A DNA stretch of 64,000 nucleotides from contig JAUCBJ010004524.1 of the NCBI GenBank assembly GCA_032718475.1, forward strand, positions 1-64,000, written 5' to 3'. Positions 10,852 to 21,546 of the stretch are shown piece by piece (position 1 is the first letter of the stretch; each line of letters begins with the position of its first letter). The notes below the pieces were generated by a model. The model was not told where the DNA came from. It saw nothing but the letters and a program-made list of their open reading frames with translations, and did not search any database. The stretch is from Nemertoderma westbladi. Lineage: Eukaryota; Xenacoelomorpha; Nemertodermatida; Nemertodermatidae. Both the position numbers and the translations under genes were made by a program.

Positions 10852-12176
10852 CACCATGACCCGTAATATAGTGTCATTTTCTCATGACACGGACCTCCCC
10901 CCCCCCCCCCCCCCCCCGCCCCCCAAATTTTTCTACAGATCTTCATCATATTGCTTAAAATTTAAAACACAAGTTGAACTTACCGTGGTTGTTACCATGA
11001 AGCCGAAATTTTCGATTTTTTTTGCACACCTTTTCTTGCTACTTGCCTCACCGGATTTTTCAATTTCTCAGTTATTTCCATACAACAAGCCCATATTAAA
11101 TGTATATTTATTAATGTTTAAGCACCTCAGTAGACGTTATATTTCGTCTTTGGAATGTAATCTGGATATCATTAGAACCGCCTTCATCTGTAGATTTCGA
11201 ATCAGAAAACCGTTTTAAATTTAACCAAAAAGTGGCAAAGATATTCTCAAAATACAGTGCAAATTTTGAGACGTAAATCGCTATAATTCCAATTTTTTTG
11301 GTCTTCATTCTAGAATATTAATTATTATTTAGATGAGCGTTTAAAACTCTACGTTTCTTCATTATGCGTAATAAATATTCTAGAATTGAGTAAAAAAAAA
11401 CGTTAGAATTATATCGATATACGTGTGAAAATGTATATACCTTTGAATTTCGATAAAGTCTCCGGAAGTTATTGTTGAAATTTAAAACTTTTAATTAAAA
11501 TTTTTAAAAAATTTAAAACCAGCGATATAATGGGAACCTGGCTTTGCTGGGGTAACGATAATAAAAGCGCTTTGAGTATACCGAGCATAGAAAAGCGCTA
11601 TATAAACAACCAATATTATTATTATTATCAACAGAAACTTACTTTGCAAGAACGATTCAAAATATGTAACATTTTCTGAATTTCATTGCGAAACAGATGA
11701 TATATATGCGTTCAAAGAGTGCAAGACTTGTCGTTCTCTGTAGGCTATTTATTATATTTAATAAATGCAAATTCTAGAACGTGTTATTTATTTTATGAGT
11801 AGATGGGAAACAACGGTATGCCTTTACAATAACTTTATTGCCTAGCTATTCATACATAAACAAATTGTTCCAGAACATTTAGTATTTATTTAATAGAATA
11901 AATGGCCTGCAGCGATCGATACTTTTTGCACAATCTTTGAACGCCTGCCTATATCGCTATAAGTCAGCTGTTTCTTTACGAAATTGAGATATTGTTACAT
12001 ATTTGGAATCTTTTCAAGGTAAGCTTTCTACTGATATGAAATTACGACTAATGAGAAGAATGGCCAATGTGCAATTTCGCAAAAGACTGTGTTTCAAATT
12101 TTAAGCAATATGATAAAGATTTGTATAAAAAAATTGGGGGGGGGGGGGGGGGGGGGGGGTCCGTGTAATCAGAACT
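10852..12176. mobile_element. Fold-back element, family A, rearranged copy
   Basis: The left end CACCATGACCCGTAATATAG is followed by TGACACGGACC and a poly-C run (10898-10917). The right arm (about 11640-12176) is the reverse complement, ending in poly-G (12136-12159) and GGTCCGTGTAATCAGAA. The palindrome centre is near 11780-11900 (TTTATTATATTTAATAAAT...AGAATAAATGGCCTGC). It is homologous to the intact copy at 54.1-55.0 kb. The left arm carries an insertion (11500-11640). The right end lies only about 10 bp from the GPCR exon 2 donor. Confidence 0.8.
11525..11640 (+). mobile_element. L2/CR1-type LINE or SINE 3' tail
   Basis: AAAGCGCTTTGAGTATACC followed by AAAAGCGCTATATAAAC and an (ATT)n end (11622-11637) is the typical 3' tail of L2-like LINEs and the SINEs that borrow it. 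It is a 5'-truncated insertion inside the fold-back element. Confidence 0.6.
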
Positions 12177-12186
12177 GTAAACTTAC

Positions 12187-12347
12187 CTATCCAAGGCCAT
12201 CCCCATAACGGTTGCAGCATTGTTAGCTATAAAGAAACGACTACCAAACCACATGAGCTTGCATGTAATCAACCCAAAGATATTGTCAGCAAGAAGCCAC
12301 AATTCTACCGAAAATTGTAGTCCTTCGAGTGGGTTGTATAACAAAGC
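12187..12347 (-). CDS. Class A GPCR, exon 2 (TM2 end to TM3 D-R)
   Basis: On the minus strand a TTTTTAG acceptor (AG at 12349-12348) precedes 161 bases of open frame that end at AG|GTAAGT (donor 12186-12181). The exon starts in phase 0, matching the end of exon 1. It encodes the rest of TM2 (ALLYNPLEG), W113 in the first extracellular loop, C125 (position 3.25, disulfide) and TM3 (KLMWFGSRFFIANNAATVMG) to D149 and the first two bases of an Arg codon. C125 to D149 is exactly 24 residues, as from 3.25 to 3.49 in class A receptors, so this is the D-R of the DRY motif. It is too short to have been picked out as an ORF. Ligand class is not assigned. Confidence 0.88.
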
Positions 12348-12899
12348 CTAAAAAGAAGATAAATTATATAAAATTCACTTTATTTACCAGCGGAATACAT
12401 TCAATATTATATAACATAGCCAACTGCAGGTCAAATCCTGGTACACTGCTTCTGCTACCAGAATGATACCACCAATGTGCATACTGCATAGTGTTGCATA
12501 GCCAGGTCTACAATGAATGTAAACAAACATATTGGCTAAAATGAAACGGAATGTAAAGTATTTTCGGTAACAACTACATATTAACGAAACGACAATATTC
12601 CATTGGCAAGTAAAGTAGTATAGGGTAAAATTCTACCAAACTGCGGACATCAGCGGTATCAGTATTTTATACTGAATTTTAATTTATGCAGACCGTTTAA
12701 TTCCAGCCTGTAAATGTTTGATGTTGATCATATTGGTACCGCTCCCTAGTGATTTGAACCGACATTGTTTCCGTGATCGCCAGCATTGTGCAGTACTGTG
12801 CGGTAGATTATTTTATCTTTGAGTTTCCCTACCACATTCAAAATCGAACAGAGCCAAAAAAGAAAGAGAGAACACAGCAAATAACCATTTGCGGTTCTG

Positions 12900-13050
12900 G
12901 ATTTTGTTTTGGTACCTGCACAACCCCCATTATGATTTTCTACAAAAATCATAATGAGATTATTGCATGAAATTTGAAACAGAAATAGTTTCACCTCCCT
13001 CCTCCTTAGTTGGTGAGTCAGAATTTTTATTTACATTATCATTCTATAGC
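12900..13050 (+). repeat. Fragment of fold-back family B
   Basis: Matches the left arm of the palindrome at 23.28 kb: CATAATGAGATTATTGCATG, GAAATTTGAAACAGAAATAG, TTTCACCTCCC and AGTTGGTGAGTCAGAATTTT. Only one arm is present. Confidence 0.7.
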
Positions 13051-13292
13051 TATGTATATATGTATGTTTTTATTGACTATATAGATATATGTACATGAAC
13101 ATAAACATAAACATTTAGATGAAAAGCAGTCCAAAGAAAATAATACGTAGGGATAAGCCATTTACAAACAGGTATAAACATATGTACATCAAGATAAATG
13201 TATTGAGCATTGATCAAGCATGAACTGAAGAATATACGATTGAGTGAAGTAATGGAATACAAAGTAGTACAAAAAAGTTTAATTATGTATAC

Positions 13293-13762
13293 AAAAAGAT
13301 AATGGACTGGACAAAATGTCAGAAAGAACTGACTGAATTTTCCCAAAAGTTAAGTGCAGTTCTAGAATCGTGTAATGAGTGGTTGGTTGATAATAAGCTA
13401 TCCATTCACTACGGTAAGACTGAAAGTATTTTGTTTGGTTCGAAAAGAAAGTTAAAGAAGATAACTAAGTTTGAAGTCACTAGTAATGGACATAAGATTG
13501 AAAATTACTAAAACAGAAATTCAACAGAGTACGCGATACACACTCTTACAGTACCAGAGCTAGTGCTTCAAACTTCTACCTCCCGAATTGTAAATCCTTC
13601 GAATCTGATACTTTCTTTTTTAACGGTGTTAAAAATTGGAACGCTCTGCCTAATGAAATTAAAAACCTAGATAATCAACATTCTTTTAAATCTGCAGTTA
13701 AATCTCACCTCCGTGTGCAATGTAAAAATAGGTACAATAGTCCTACAGTAAGTTATTAGTTT
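13293..13762 (+). pseudogene. CR1/jockey-type LINE relic (RT thumb and C-terminus)
   Basis: The frame 13302-13511 reads CNEWLVDNKLSIHYGKTESI then LFGSKRKLKK, the segment just after the FADD motif in CR1/jockey-type RTs. After a deletion and frameshift, about 13530-13760 reads TRASASNFYLPNC then GVKNWNALPNEIKNLD and FKSAVKSHL, the usual C-terminus of the same ORF2 (WNxLPxxIK motif). Endonuclease and most of the RT are absent. It lies inside GPCR intron 1. Confidence 0.8.
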
Positions 13763-13792
13763 ATTAATTATTTACTATTTATACTGTAATTA

Positions 13793-14052
13793 CTACCTTC
13801 GCGTAGCAAGCAGATAGGAGTAGCGCCCACCCCTACCCTCGGGAAGTAGATAGGAGTAGCGCCCACCCCTATCTTTGGGTAGCAGATAGGAGTAGCGCCC
13901 ACCCCTATCTTTGGGTAGCAGATATGAGTAGCGCCCACCCCTATCTTCGGGTAGCAGTTAGGAGTAGCGCCCACCCCTACCTTCGTGTAGCAGATAGGAG
14001 TAGCGCCCACTCGTTGAGTAGCCCCCCCGCCCCCCCCCCCCCTCCCCCCCAC
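13793..14052. repeat. 36-bp minisatellite (6 units) ending in a poly-C tract
   Basis: Unit GTAGCAGATAGGAGTAGCGC followed by CCACCCCTATCTTTGG, period 36 bp, about six copies with few substitutions, then C-rich sequence at 14022-14050. A 36-bp unit is a multiple of three, so the minus strand appears open (VGVGATPICYPK repeats); this is not a gene. It starts about 30 bp after the LINE relic and may have grown from its 3' tail. Confidence 0.9.
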
Positions 14053-14430
14053 CTTATAATATTAGCTGACATGCCAGTCGTATGCAAAATAATTTTAGTG
14101 TAAATCAACCTGGTGTGAGATGAAAATTAATGAATTAAGTTGAAACGCATTGTAGATTATTGATTAAACTGCACTTTTATTTATTAAATTTCCGTGATTA
14201 TATTATTCTGTTAATTTTTGCGGGTACGTCTCATGTCGGACATTTGAATAACAAAATTCTTTGAGACAGTGCTTTAGAAACGACCAACTAAATTCCCTAC
14301 ATGTTGATGTTAATTTGCGCAGATTTCTGGCGTATCTGTCCGGTTCTTTAGTGGCAAGATGATCTCAATTATATTAGTAAATTGTTTCTTAGAATTGGCA
14401 TCTCTGAACACCTTATACTTGAAAGAATTA

Positions 14431-14722
14431 TAATCATTTGTTATGATTGGGAGAATCTTTTAGGCTCGTTAAGCCAAGGAATGCCTGTTCACCACCATGG
14501 GTGATCTTCCACAGTAAACCCTTCCACTCTGTTTTCCAAGTTGCCTTGGTTCCCATTTATAGACCACTGAAGGATGAAAGTCGGGGTTGGGCTAGGCTGC
14601 AGCATTTAAAGCATTGTGCCCAAACAGTGCTGCCCCATCTAGGGATCGAACCCGGGCTCCCTAATCGGAAGCACAGTAATGTCACCACTAGACCAAGCTG
14701 CTGCTTGGTAATCATTTGTTAT
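14431..14722 (-). mobile_element. tRNA-derived SINE with 14-bp TSD
   Basis: The direct repeat TAATCATTTGTTAT is at 14431-14444 and 14709-14722. The 264-bp body reads on the minus strand. Its head is tRNA-like, with a box A-like TGGTCTAGTGGT (near 14695) and a box B GGTTCGATCC (near 14648), so it would be transcribed by RNA polymerase III. The body then has GGGGCAGCACTGTTTGGGC and GGTCTATAAATGGGAACC. The body and tail family was not identified. Because the head lacks a clear full cloverleaf it is a SINE head and not a working tRNA gene. Confidence 0.87.
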
Positions 14723-15139
14723 AGTATATGCATTCCAATGAATGGAGACAAATGCAAAATGGTTAAATGCACTATTAGATTTTCTATCTATTTCGCTAGA
14801 GGTCCTCCATGTGGTGAGGAACCTTGAAACATTGCCCAGAAAATTAGTCGAATTATTAGTCGAATATATTGGATATTTGGAGAGATCGCGTTTCCGTGAA
14901 CCTGCTGTTGTTGTTTCAACATTCACTATATTCCAATACTTCACAATGAATGATACGAAATCTGCAGTAACTTTTTACATTGTGTTGTTATTGGCAAAGC
15001 TAAATATAATTTAAAAAAATACTAGCTAGTACAAAAATACTATCTACCATGTCTCCAAAACGTAACTGTTTTATGTAAAAAAATTCTATTAGTAAAGAAA
15101 AAAATGATATTTAGAATTTTGAAAAATAGCCATTTTTTA

Positions 15140-15240
15140 TAGAAATGTTCTAGAACAAAAAATATTTGTTCTAGAACAAAAAATATTTGTTCTAGAACAA
15201 AGTTTTTTCAGTTAAATAGCTAACAAATTCTAGAACATTT
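15140..15240. repeat. 21-bp tandem repeat (TTCTAGAAC core)
   Basis: TTCTAGAACAAAAAATATTTG repeats at 15148, 15169 and 15190. The TTCTAGAAC palindrome is also found at the centre of the fold-back elements. Confidence 0.8.
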
Positions 15241-15976
15241 ATAAAAAGTAGCAAAAACCAGCTAGTATAAAAAATTTGGCATGGTAGGTATAGGTAGGTA
15301 CGCCTATCGAAACAGTAGCCACTGTACAGTATATCGTATATACTGAACTGAACTATATGTCATGTCGCATAGGCCTACACACACTCACATTATTATGTAG
15401 CTGCACTATGTGAGGAAATACAATAAAATAAATAGCTAAATATTATGGAATTCGAATATTATGGTTGCTTTTTTTGTCTACTGTACTCATTTACTTCATC
15501 AATACATGTCATGTTGTCAATAATACTCATCAATACATGTATAAAATATGAAACAATAATAATTGATTTAAGCAAACGTCTTATGATGCAGGCCTACAAA
15601 AAGATAAAAAATAATTATGACCTATATAATAATCATTAAAAACGTGTATATCATGTTATGTTTACAATTATTACTATTGGCAGTAATTAATTAATAAGTA
15701 GGCCTCAACTGGTATATTTATTTTGCCTATAGCTACCTAGTTTCCATCATTGGATTTATTTGTTTGGTTTTTTGGTTAGGGTTAGTTGGTCAGGCCCAAA
15801 CCCCGCCCATGTGAAGAATACCAGGATTTCACTTTGCGGTCGTCTTTTTATTGGAATTTTATATATGAAGATTTTTATTTTTTTAATTTATCTTTATTGA
15901 GTGTTATATAGCGCTTATTTCTGTCTTATAACCTGTACCGGTACATATAATAATTTGTTTATTGTTTTGGTTAGAT

Positions 15977-16416
15977 TCTGTTACCTGTGTTTCTGGTATT
16001 CTTCACATGGGGGTAACTGCAAAGTCAAATATAACGGCAGAAAGTCTGGTGTTCTTCATATGGGCCTCAAACCAATGCAAGGGTCCAAAATTCCACAAAA
16101 CTTCTTAGATTAGAGCCTTATGACTTAGGGTTAGAGTTACATGACAGTTTTAATTAGGGTTTCGGGCCGCCATTTCACTTTGAACTAGGGTTTGATTCTG
16201 TAACCTGTGTTTCTGGTATTCTTCACATGGGGGTAACTACAAATTGAAATATAACGGCAGAAAGTCTGGTGTTCTTCATATGGGCCTCAAACCAATGCAA
16301 GGGTCCAAAATTTCACAAAATTTCTTAGATTAGAGCCTTTTATGACTTAGGGTTGGAGTTACATGACAGTTTTAATTAGGGTTTCGTGCCGCCATTTCAC
16401 TTTGAATTAGTGTGAA
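15977..16416 (+). repeat. ~220-bp direct tandem duplication
   Basis: The block starting CTGTTACCTGTGTTTCTGG (15977), through GGTGTTCTTCATATGGGCC to ATGACAGTTTTAATTAGGG, is repeated from 16197 at about 95% identity. The internal TATTCTTCACATGGGGGTAA and GTTCTTCATATGGGCC are related to each other. A poly-G tract (16425-16443) follows. Confidence 0.88.
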
Positions 16417-16424
16417 AATGCTCC

Positions 16425-16443
16425 GGGGGGGGGGGGGGGGGGG
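16425..16443. repeat. Poly-G tract
   Basis: 19 G in a row, followed by TTTGGCGCTAGGCGAAAATG, a short GC-rich imperfect palindromic region up to about 16505. Confidence 0.9.
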
Positions 16444-16939
16444 CATTTGGCGCTAGGCGAAAATGCCCGATGGGGCATTCCGAACGGGGGAAAATTTTCG
16501 CCTGTGACACCGGTATGGTGGTACTACACATTGACTAGGTCTACATAAAAAATGAATTACAATGATGGCAACAGTCTGACAAGCATTATTTTCTTCTTTC
16601 GAAATGGAACTCGAAGAAAATGGGACTAAAGGGAACTAAGGGGTATCGGGGTATAGTCGATAGCGGGCCGGATGATAGTCTCACTTCCATTATTATACCA
16701 GTGTATTACAGCTAATATACCTTGGCGGTGTGCATATTACCAATTGGGGTGTCGTTTCAGCCTATTTTAACATATTAACTTAATTTCGCGAATATTTAAT
16801 TTCGATATTCACCATTTAAGGTACCTGAAAGTAACAGGTTATAATGCCAGGCTTTTCTAACCAAAACAATGAACTAAATTTAGGAACACAGTTTACTGTA
16901 TAATTGTTACTTCTAGGCACGTTGAGTGAAGGTGTATTA

Positions 16940-17160
16940 ATTATAATATTATAGTATTAAAGCGTATTAAATCCGGTGATGTCAATATGACGCTACCCTG
17001 GATTTTTTATTATGTTTCTGAAACAAACTGAGTTAGGTATCTGAACTTTTTGTATCACCAATGTATCACCAATGTTACTCTTGGTAATACTTTTGAAACG
17101 TTTTTTTGATAATTATCCTAACGATATTCCTGGTATATCGACAGTTAAAATGACCATGTT
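16940..17160 (+). repeat. Fragment of the TTAA-type element (TCAATATGAC family)
   Basis: AAATCCGGTGATGTCAATATGAC and then TTTTTTATTATGTTTCTG, AACAAACTGAGTTAGGTATC and TGAACTTTTTGTATCAC align with the left end of the element at 34.52 kb (GGGGTCAATATGACC, TTTTTTATTATAATTCTGAT, ACAAACGCAGTTGGGAATC). Confidence 0.65.
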
Positions 17161-18430
17161 CTGGAATAAATATATTTTGTTTCATGTGAATCAATTTAAA
17201 ATAAATTTTGTTTAATGAGAATATTTTTGTAACGAATTTTGTTTCATATCAAATAATCCGTCATGAGATGTATTTATATTTCACTTGCTTGATGAAATTA
17301 ATGAGATATAAAAATTAATTATTTATGATTTCTCAAGGTTTTACTGTGATTAATAATTTATATTTCCTCATATCGTATAGTATCATAAGGAAACGATCTG
17401 TCAATCTGAAACAGTATTCAGGAATAAAAACTTCGGGAGTTCGCCAATTCTGCAAGAACACGCGTGACGTGACCTCCGTCAGCATAGAGGAACTCATATA
17501 TAAAAGTCGTAGGTTGAGGGTCGAGGAAGGATGACGGGCTTTGATTCGGTGACGGGAGCCCATCCGCATCCGGATAGCCGTTCCGCTTCGGAATCCGCAA
17601 TATAATTCCGAAAAATCATTCCAATGTATTTCTAGATATGGGATTCTTTTATTCACGCAGGGACAAAAAGTGCAACCTTAAATTTAGGGGTTGCTTCTTG
17701 GTTGAAATTTAACCTAAAAGAGCGGGTTCGGATAGCAAGGCAATACATATACAAATCGTATTATTTCTAAAAATTCACCAAGAGGAAAACTACGCATGTA
17801 ATTTATTAATATAATAAAATGACGGCAACAAATGCAAAATACAAAGGGCCGCTCCAACATGCATCACGCAGCATTACATTCATTGTAATTGCAATACAAT
17901 TATACGCTAATTGTTTTTATGAACATATATGCCATATATATTATATAGGCCATATAATATACATCGATCTGATAAACAATTATAGGCGTGTTCAGTAGAT
18001 TCAGTTTGTATTCGGAGGTATTTGCCATACTGTAAAAGAATTGTGTTGTTCTGATTCTGATGTCTGATTACCAGCAAAATGCAAATGATATATCTCTATC
18101 CCAATAGTTTAATGTTGTTACAATAATTTAGGAATCATGCCAAGTTAATCTGTAGTAAATCCTTCCATTGTTTGGGGTGACAACCGTGGGTTTATTAGAC
18201 CGCCATGCCAACAAGGGAAACTTCCTTCTAACAGGTGAAACTTACATAATCCTGCCATACTATAATTATTATCTTATTGCAGTTTTAATAATAATAAGTG
18301 AATTGTTGTTTGGTGAGTGACTGTGAATTAAATATATAATGTAATAGGACAATATGATAATTGCAGTTTTACTGCTCAGCATTATGTACATTGTATAATC
18401 AGTATGATATGTATAAAGTGCACCATGTCT
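17160..18430. other. Intronic non-coding DNA, nothing recognised
   Basis: Short ORFs on both strands around 17.33-17.66 kb show no familiar motif. A moderately GC-richer block at 17460-17600 was not identified. Confidence 0.4.
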
Positions 18431-18439
18431 GCAATAGCA

Positions 18440-18508
18440 CTTGACCAATAAAAAGGGGCGGACCATGCAGGCAGACTCTGCATGGTTCGTCCCTTTTTAT
18501 TGGCCAAG
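18440..18508. repeat. Strong hairpin, 31-bp arms
   Basis: CTTGACCAATAAAAAGGGGC plus GGACCATGCAG is followed after a 7-base loop by its reverse complement (CTGCATGGTTCGTCCC, then TTTTTATTGGCCAAG) with two or three mismatches. Probably a tiny inverted-repeat element. Confidence 0.88.
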
Positions 18509-18671
18509 TACCAGACTGCTTGATCTTGTACGTCAGTACCATGTTGTAAATAGGCCGCATAGTTATTGTTTATATGACATTTATTCGACAGTGAAACATA
18601 ATAGGAATGGGGTATATTATATATTCACTAGTGCGAGAGATTCGTATTCAACTGTCAACATATAAACTAGA

Positions 18672-20270
18672 GGTGTTTTCAAGGTCGCTGATCACGATAG
18701 AACTTAATAAAATTATTTTATGGTAGTGTAACCATATAATAAATTATCAATTTGTGCTACTTGTATTTTCCTTCCACATTAGCACATATTAAAAAATGGC
18801 ATACTACTAGGATCGGCATGCTACATTGCAGGTGCATTTTTAAGAATACTGTGCCGGCTTGTCGACAAAATTTCGCCGCCACAACTCCCTATCACCCATG
18901 ACATTTGTTGGATTCATAGATTCATCCGTCTTCAAGGCCAGTGTCCTTTAAGAAAGTAATGGGCTTTCCACCATGCTTATTCACTCCATGAGGCTGCCAA
19001 AGCACAAGATTATGCACTGGCTGGTCCTCACGGCGAAAGCAATGTCCTGCAAAGCGAAGGCGGCTTTCTTCTAGTGTGAGGCTTGGGGGAACATTGAGAC
19101 ACTTCCAATGTTATATAGTGTCTGGTTGGATATGTGTGCATTGTACTTGACACAGTGAACCCGGCATAGCATTCTTGTGATTGTGCCATCCAAAGATTTA
19201 GTGTCCTGAGCAGTTATGGGACCAGCATGGACTCCCATAGAGGAGTACTGGAACTACTGTTGCTCTAAATAATTGGACCTTATGTTTCCGATTAATTCTA
19301 TGTGACTTCCAAATCCTAGAAAGCCTATTCAAGGCTGCCCGTGCCTTTCCCTTACGTATTCGAAGGTCCTCATCTGACTTCCGGATCCATGTTCCCAGGT
19401 AACAGAAGTCGTCCACATGCTCAAGCATACCATCCTTTGAGCTTATGCTCATCCGGTCAGAGACTTGCTGAGGACTTTCAAAGTTAAGTGTCAAAATTTT
19501 GATCTTTCTGGAGTTAATAAAAAGACCATCACTAAAAGCAGCCTGCTCTAATGAGCTGAGGAGCCGTTGGGCTCCCTCTAGTGATTCTGAGTGTACTCCT
19601 AAGTCATCTGCAAAGTATGATCTATACTTGTCAGGATTTCCTCGACTTCTGGAGCCAGTAGGTGGTTACCATCACCCCATCATCATTATGATTATCCAAG
19701 GACATGCGTAGAACATAGTCAACCACAATTATGAACAATTACTAAAATGGCATAATCAATCAGAAACGACATTTTTGAGTTACTACTTCAGTTATATTAA
19801 TTCAGCTACATTGCCATAAAATCATGTTGATTTGTTAATGATTTATGATTATCAAATACTATAATAATATTATTTCTCATGCCACTTTGGCACATGTCCA
19901 AAAATGTCACAATGAAACGGATACGATATTTTTGAGCGTCATATTCATGATCAACTTCCCAGAAAACTCACATTGTCTTAAAATCAGGTTGATTTGGTAA
20001 TTATTTTTTATTATCAAATTTGTGAAACTATTTTTTTTATTGCTATTTTTCGTGAGACACATTGACACTTACCGAAAAATGCCTAAATCAATAAGGTGCG
20101 ATATATTTCAGTGTCATAGTCATGATCAGCATCCTAAAAACCCATTATGTCATAAAATCAGTTTGATTGGTGGTATTTTTCATTATCATATTTGCACATT
20201 GGTTATTTGCACCCGAAGGGGCACATTCAAAAATACCAGATCAAAACAGCTCATCTCGTGATCAGTACTG
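18672..20270. repeat. GATCAC-family inverted-repeat element, split by a LINE
   Basis: The left part (18672-18803) has GTTTTCAAGGTCGCTGATCACGA and TGTGCTACTTGTATTTTCC. The right part (19744-20270) has GACATTTTTGAGTTACTAC, TGCCATAAAATCATGTTGATT, TTTTGAGCGTCATATTCATGATCA and AAAACCCATTATGTCATAAA. The same blocks in the same order occur without the LINE at 36.37-37.1 kb. The two parts are separated exactly by the TSD-flanked LINE. Confidence 0.7.
18793..19754 (-). mobile_element. 5'-truncated LINE (RT C-terminal part) with 11-bp TSD
   Basis: AAAATGGCATA at 18793-18803 is repeated at 19744-19754. The 940-bp insert reads on the minus strand. The frame 19494-19198 gives FESPQQVSDRMSISSKDGML, DDFCYLGTWIRKSDEDLRIR and LFRATVVPVLLYGSPCW, and further down are degraded pieces of the C-terminal region. 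It matches 49.44-50.42 kb (plus strand) at about 90%. The 3' end is CCTAGTAGTA in both copies. Stops and frameshifts make it dead. 5' truncation and a short TSD are the signature of target-primed reverse transcription. Confidence 0.88.
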
Positions 20271-20804
20271 AAAAGAACGTTTATGTACTGTACCTCAAAA
20301 GAAACCAAAGTAACGAAATCTCGGATTTCCCTAACAAAGGACATTCTAGGCGCTTTGGTACAAACAAATACATTATGAATATTAATATAAAATATAGAAT
20401 ATACCTGCAGACTAATAATAACATGATTGAATAAAAACTGACTTATAATTTACATATTTAATAAATGCACTAGATTTGCAGTAAAAATATGTACTTCATA
20501 ATCATATCGTTGAGTAATGTAGATTTAGTATATACCCGTTTATGAGCATTAAAAACATACATGAAAATATAAAAACAGTTTAGCAATAAATCCATGGTTA
20601 AAAATCAATAATACAAGAAATAATATCAATATTAAGTAAATAACATACATATATATATATGATACAAAAATAAAACAATTCAAACGGCAGTTTCAATTTT
20701 CCTTAATAATAAATTTTACAAATAATTTACCAAAATGCAAAACAAATAAAAATTAGAAATAAAATGAAATAAAATCAAATCAAAGGCAATATAATAAATA
20801 CTAA

Positions 20805-21384
20805 CTGAAAGCTTCAATTAAATAAGCAGTTTTTACCACACGTTAGAAGGACAATAAACAAACTGAAAGCTTCAATTAAATAAGCAGTTTTTACCACACG
20901 TTAGAAGGACAATAAACAAACTGAAAGCTTCAATTAAATAAGCAGTTTTTACCACACGTTAGAAGGACAATAAACAAACTGAAAGCTTCAATTAAATAAG
21001 CAGTTTTTACCACACGTTAGAAGGACAATAAACAAACTGAAAGCTTCAATTAAATAAGCAGTTTTTACCACACGTTAGAAGGACAATAAACAAACTGAAA
21101 GCTTCAATTAAATAAGCAGTTTTTACCACACGTTAGAAGGACAATAAACAAACTGAAAGCTTCAATTAAATAAGCAGTTTTTACCACACGTTAGAAGGAC
21201 AATAAACAAACTGAAAGCTTCAATTAAATAAGCAGTTTTTACCACACGTTAGAAGGACAATAAACAAACTGAAAGCTTCAATTAAATAAGCAGTTTTTAC
21301 CACACGTTAGAAGGACAATAAACAAACTGAAAGCTTCAATTAAATAAGCAGTTTTTACCACACGTTAGAAGGACAATAAACAAA
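20805..21384. repeat. 58-bp minisatellite, exactly 10 copies
   Basis: Unit CTGAAAGCTTCAATTAAATA, AGCAGTTTTTACCACACGTT, AGAAGGACAATAAACAAA, period 58 bp. Copies start at 20805, 20863 and so on, and the array stops at 21384, 10.0 units. By eye the copies are identical. It lies in GPCR intron 1, about 160 bp from the exon 1 donor. Confidence 0.95.
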
Positions 21385-21546
21385 CTGGAACTAAATTTCT
21401 GATTCCATTACAAAATGGGACTTAGATATCTGAATTAACTCGTCTGCTAAAAATTATTTGAATTTCAACTGTTTGATGTCGCACATGCAAAGTGAAGGTA
21501 CTAATAATCTTATACGTAATATTCAAATTAAAGTAAGTGCACTAAC

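Larger units (their letters stand above)
12348..21546 (-). other. GPCR intron 1, 9.2 kb, filled with mobile elements
   Basis: Bounded by the exon 1 donor CAG|GTTAGT (21546) and the exon 2 acceptor TTTTTAG|G (12348). It holds a fold-back fragment, a CR1-like LINE relic, a 36-bp minisatellite, a SINE, a 220-bp tandem duplication, TTAA-element debris, a hairpin, a LINE with TSD and a 10 x 58-bp minisatellite. Confidence 0.8.

Noticed and set aside
13768-14052. Gly-rich minus-strand protein with 12-residue repeats
   Set aside because: The 36-bp minisatellite plus poly-C tract; no start context or other support.
14635-14708. tRNA gene on the minus strand
   Set aside because: Box A and box B are present but a clean cloverleaf is not, and it is the head of a SINE with a TSD.
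14447-14827. Plus-strand ORF of 126 codons
   Set aside because: It is the antisense of the TSD-bounded SINE.
20805-21384. CRISPR array
   Set aside because: Units are contiguous and identical over the full 58 bp with no unique spacers; the DNA is eukaryotic. The same holds for the 29-bp, 24-bp and 16-bp arrays.
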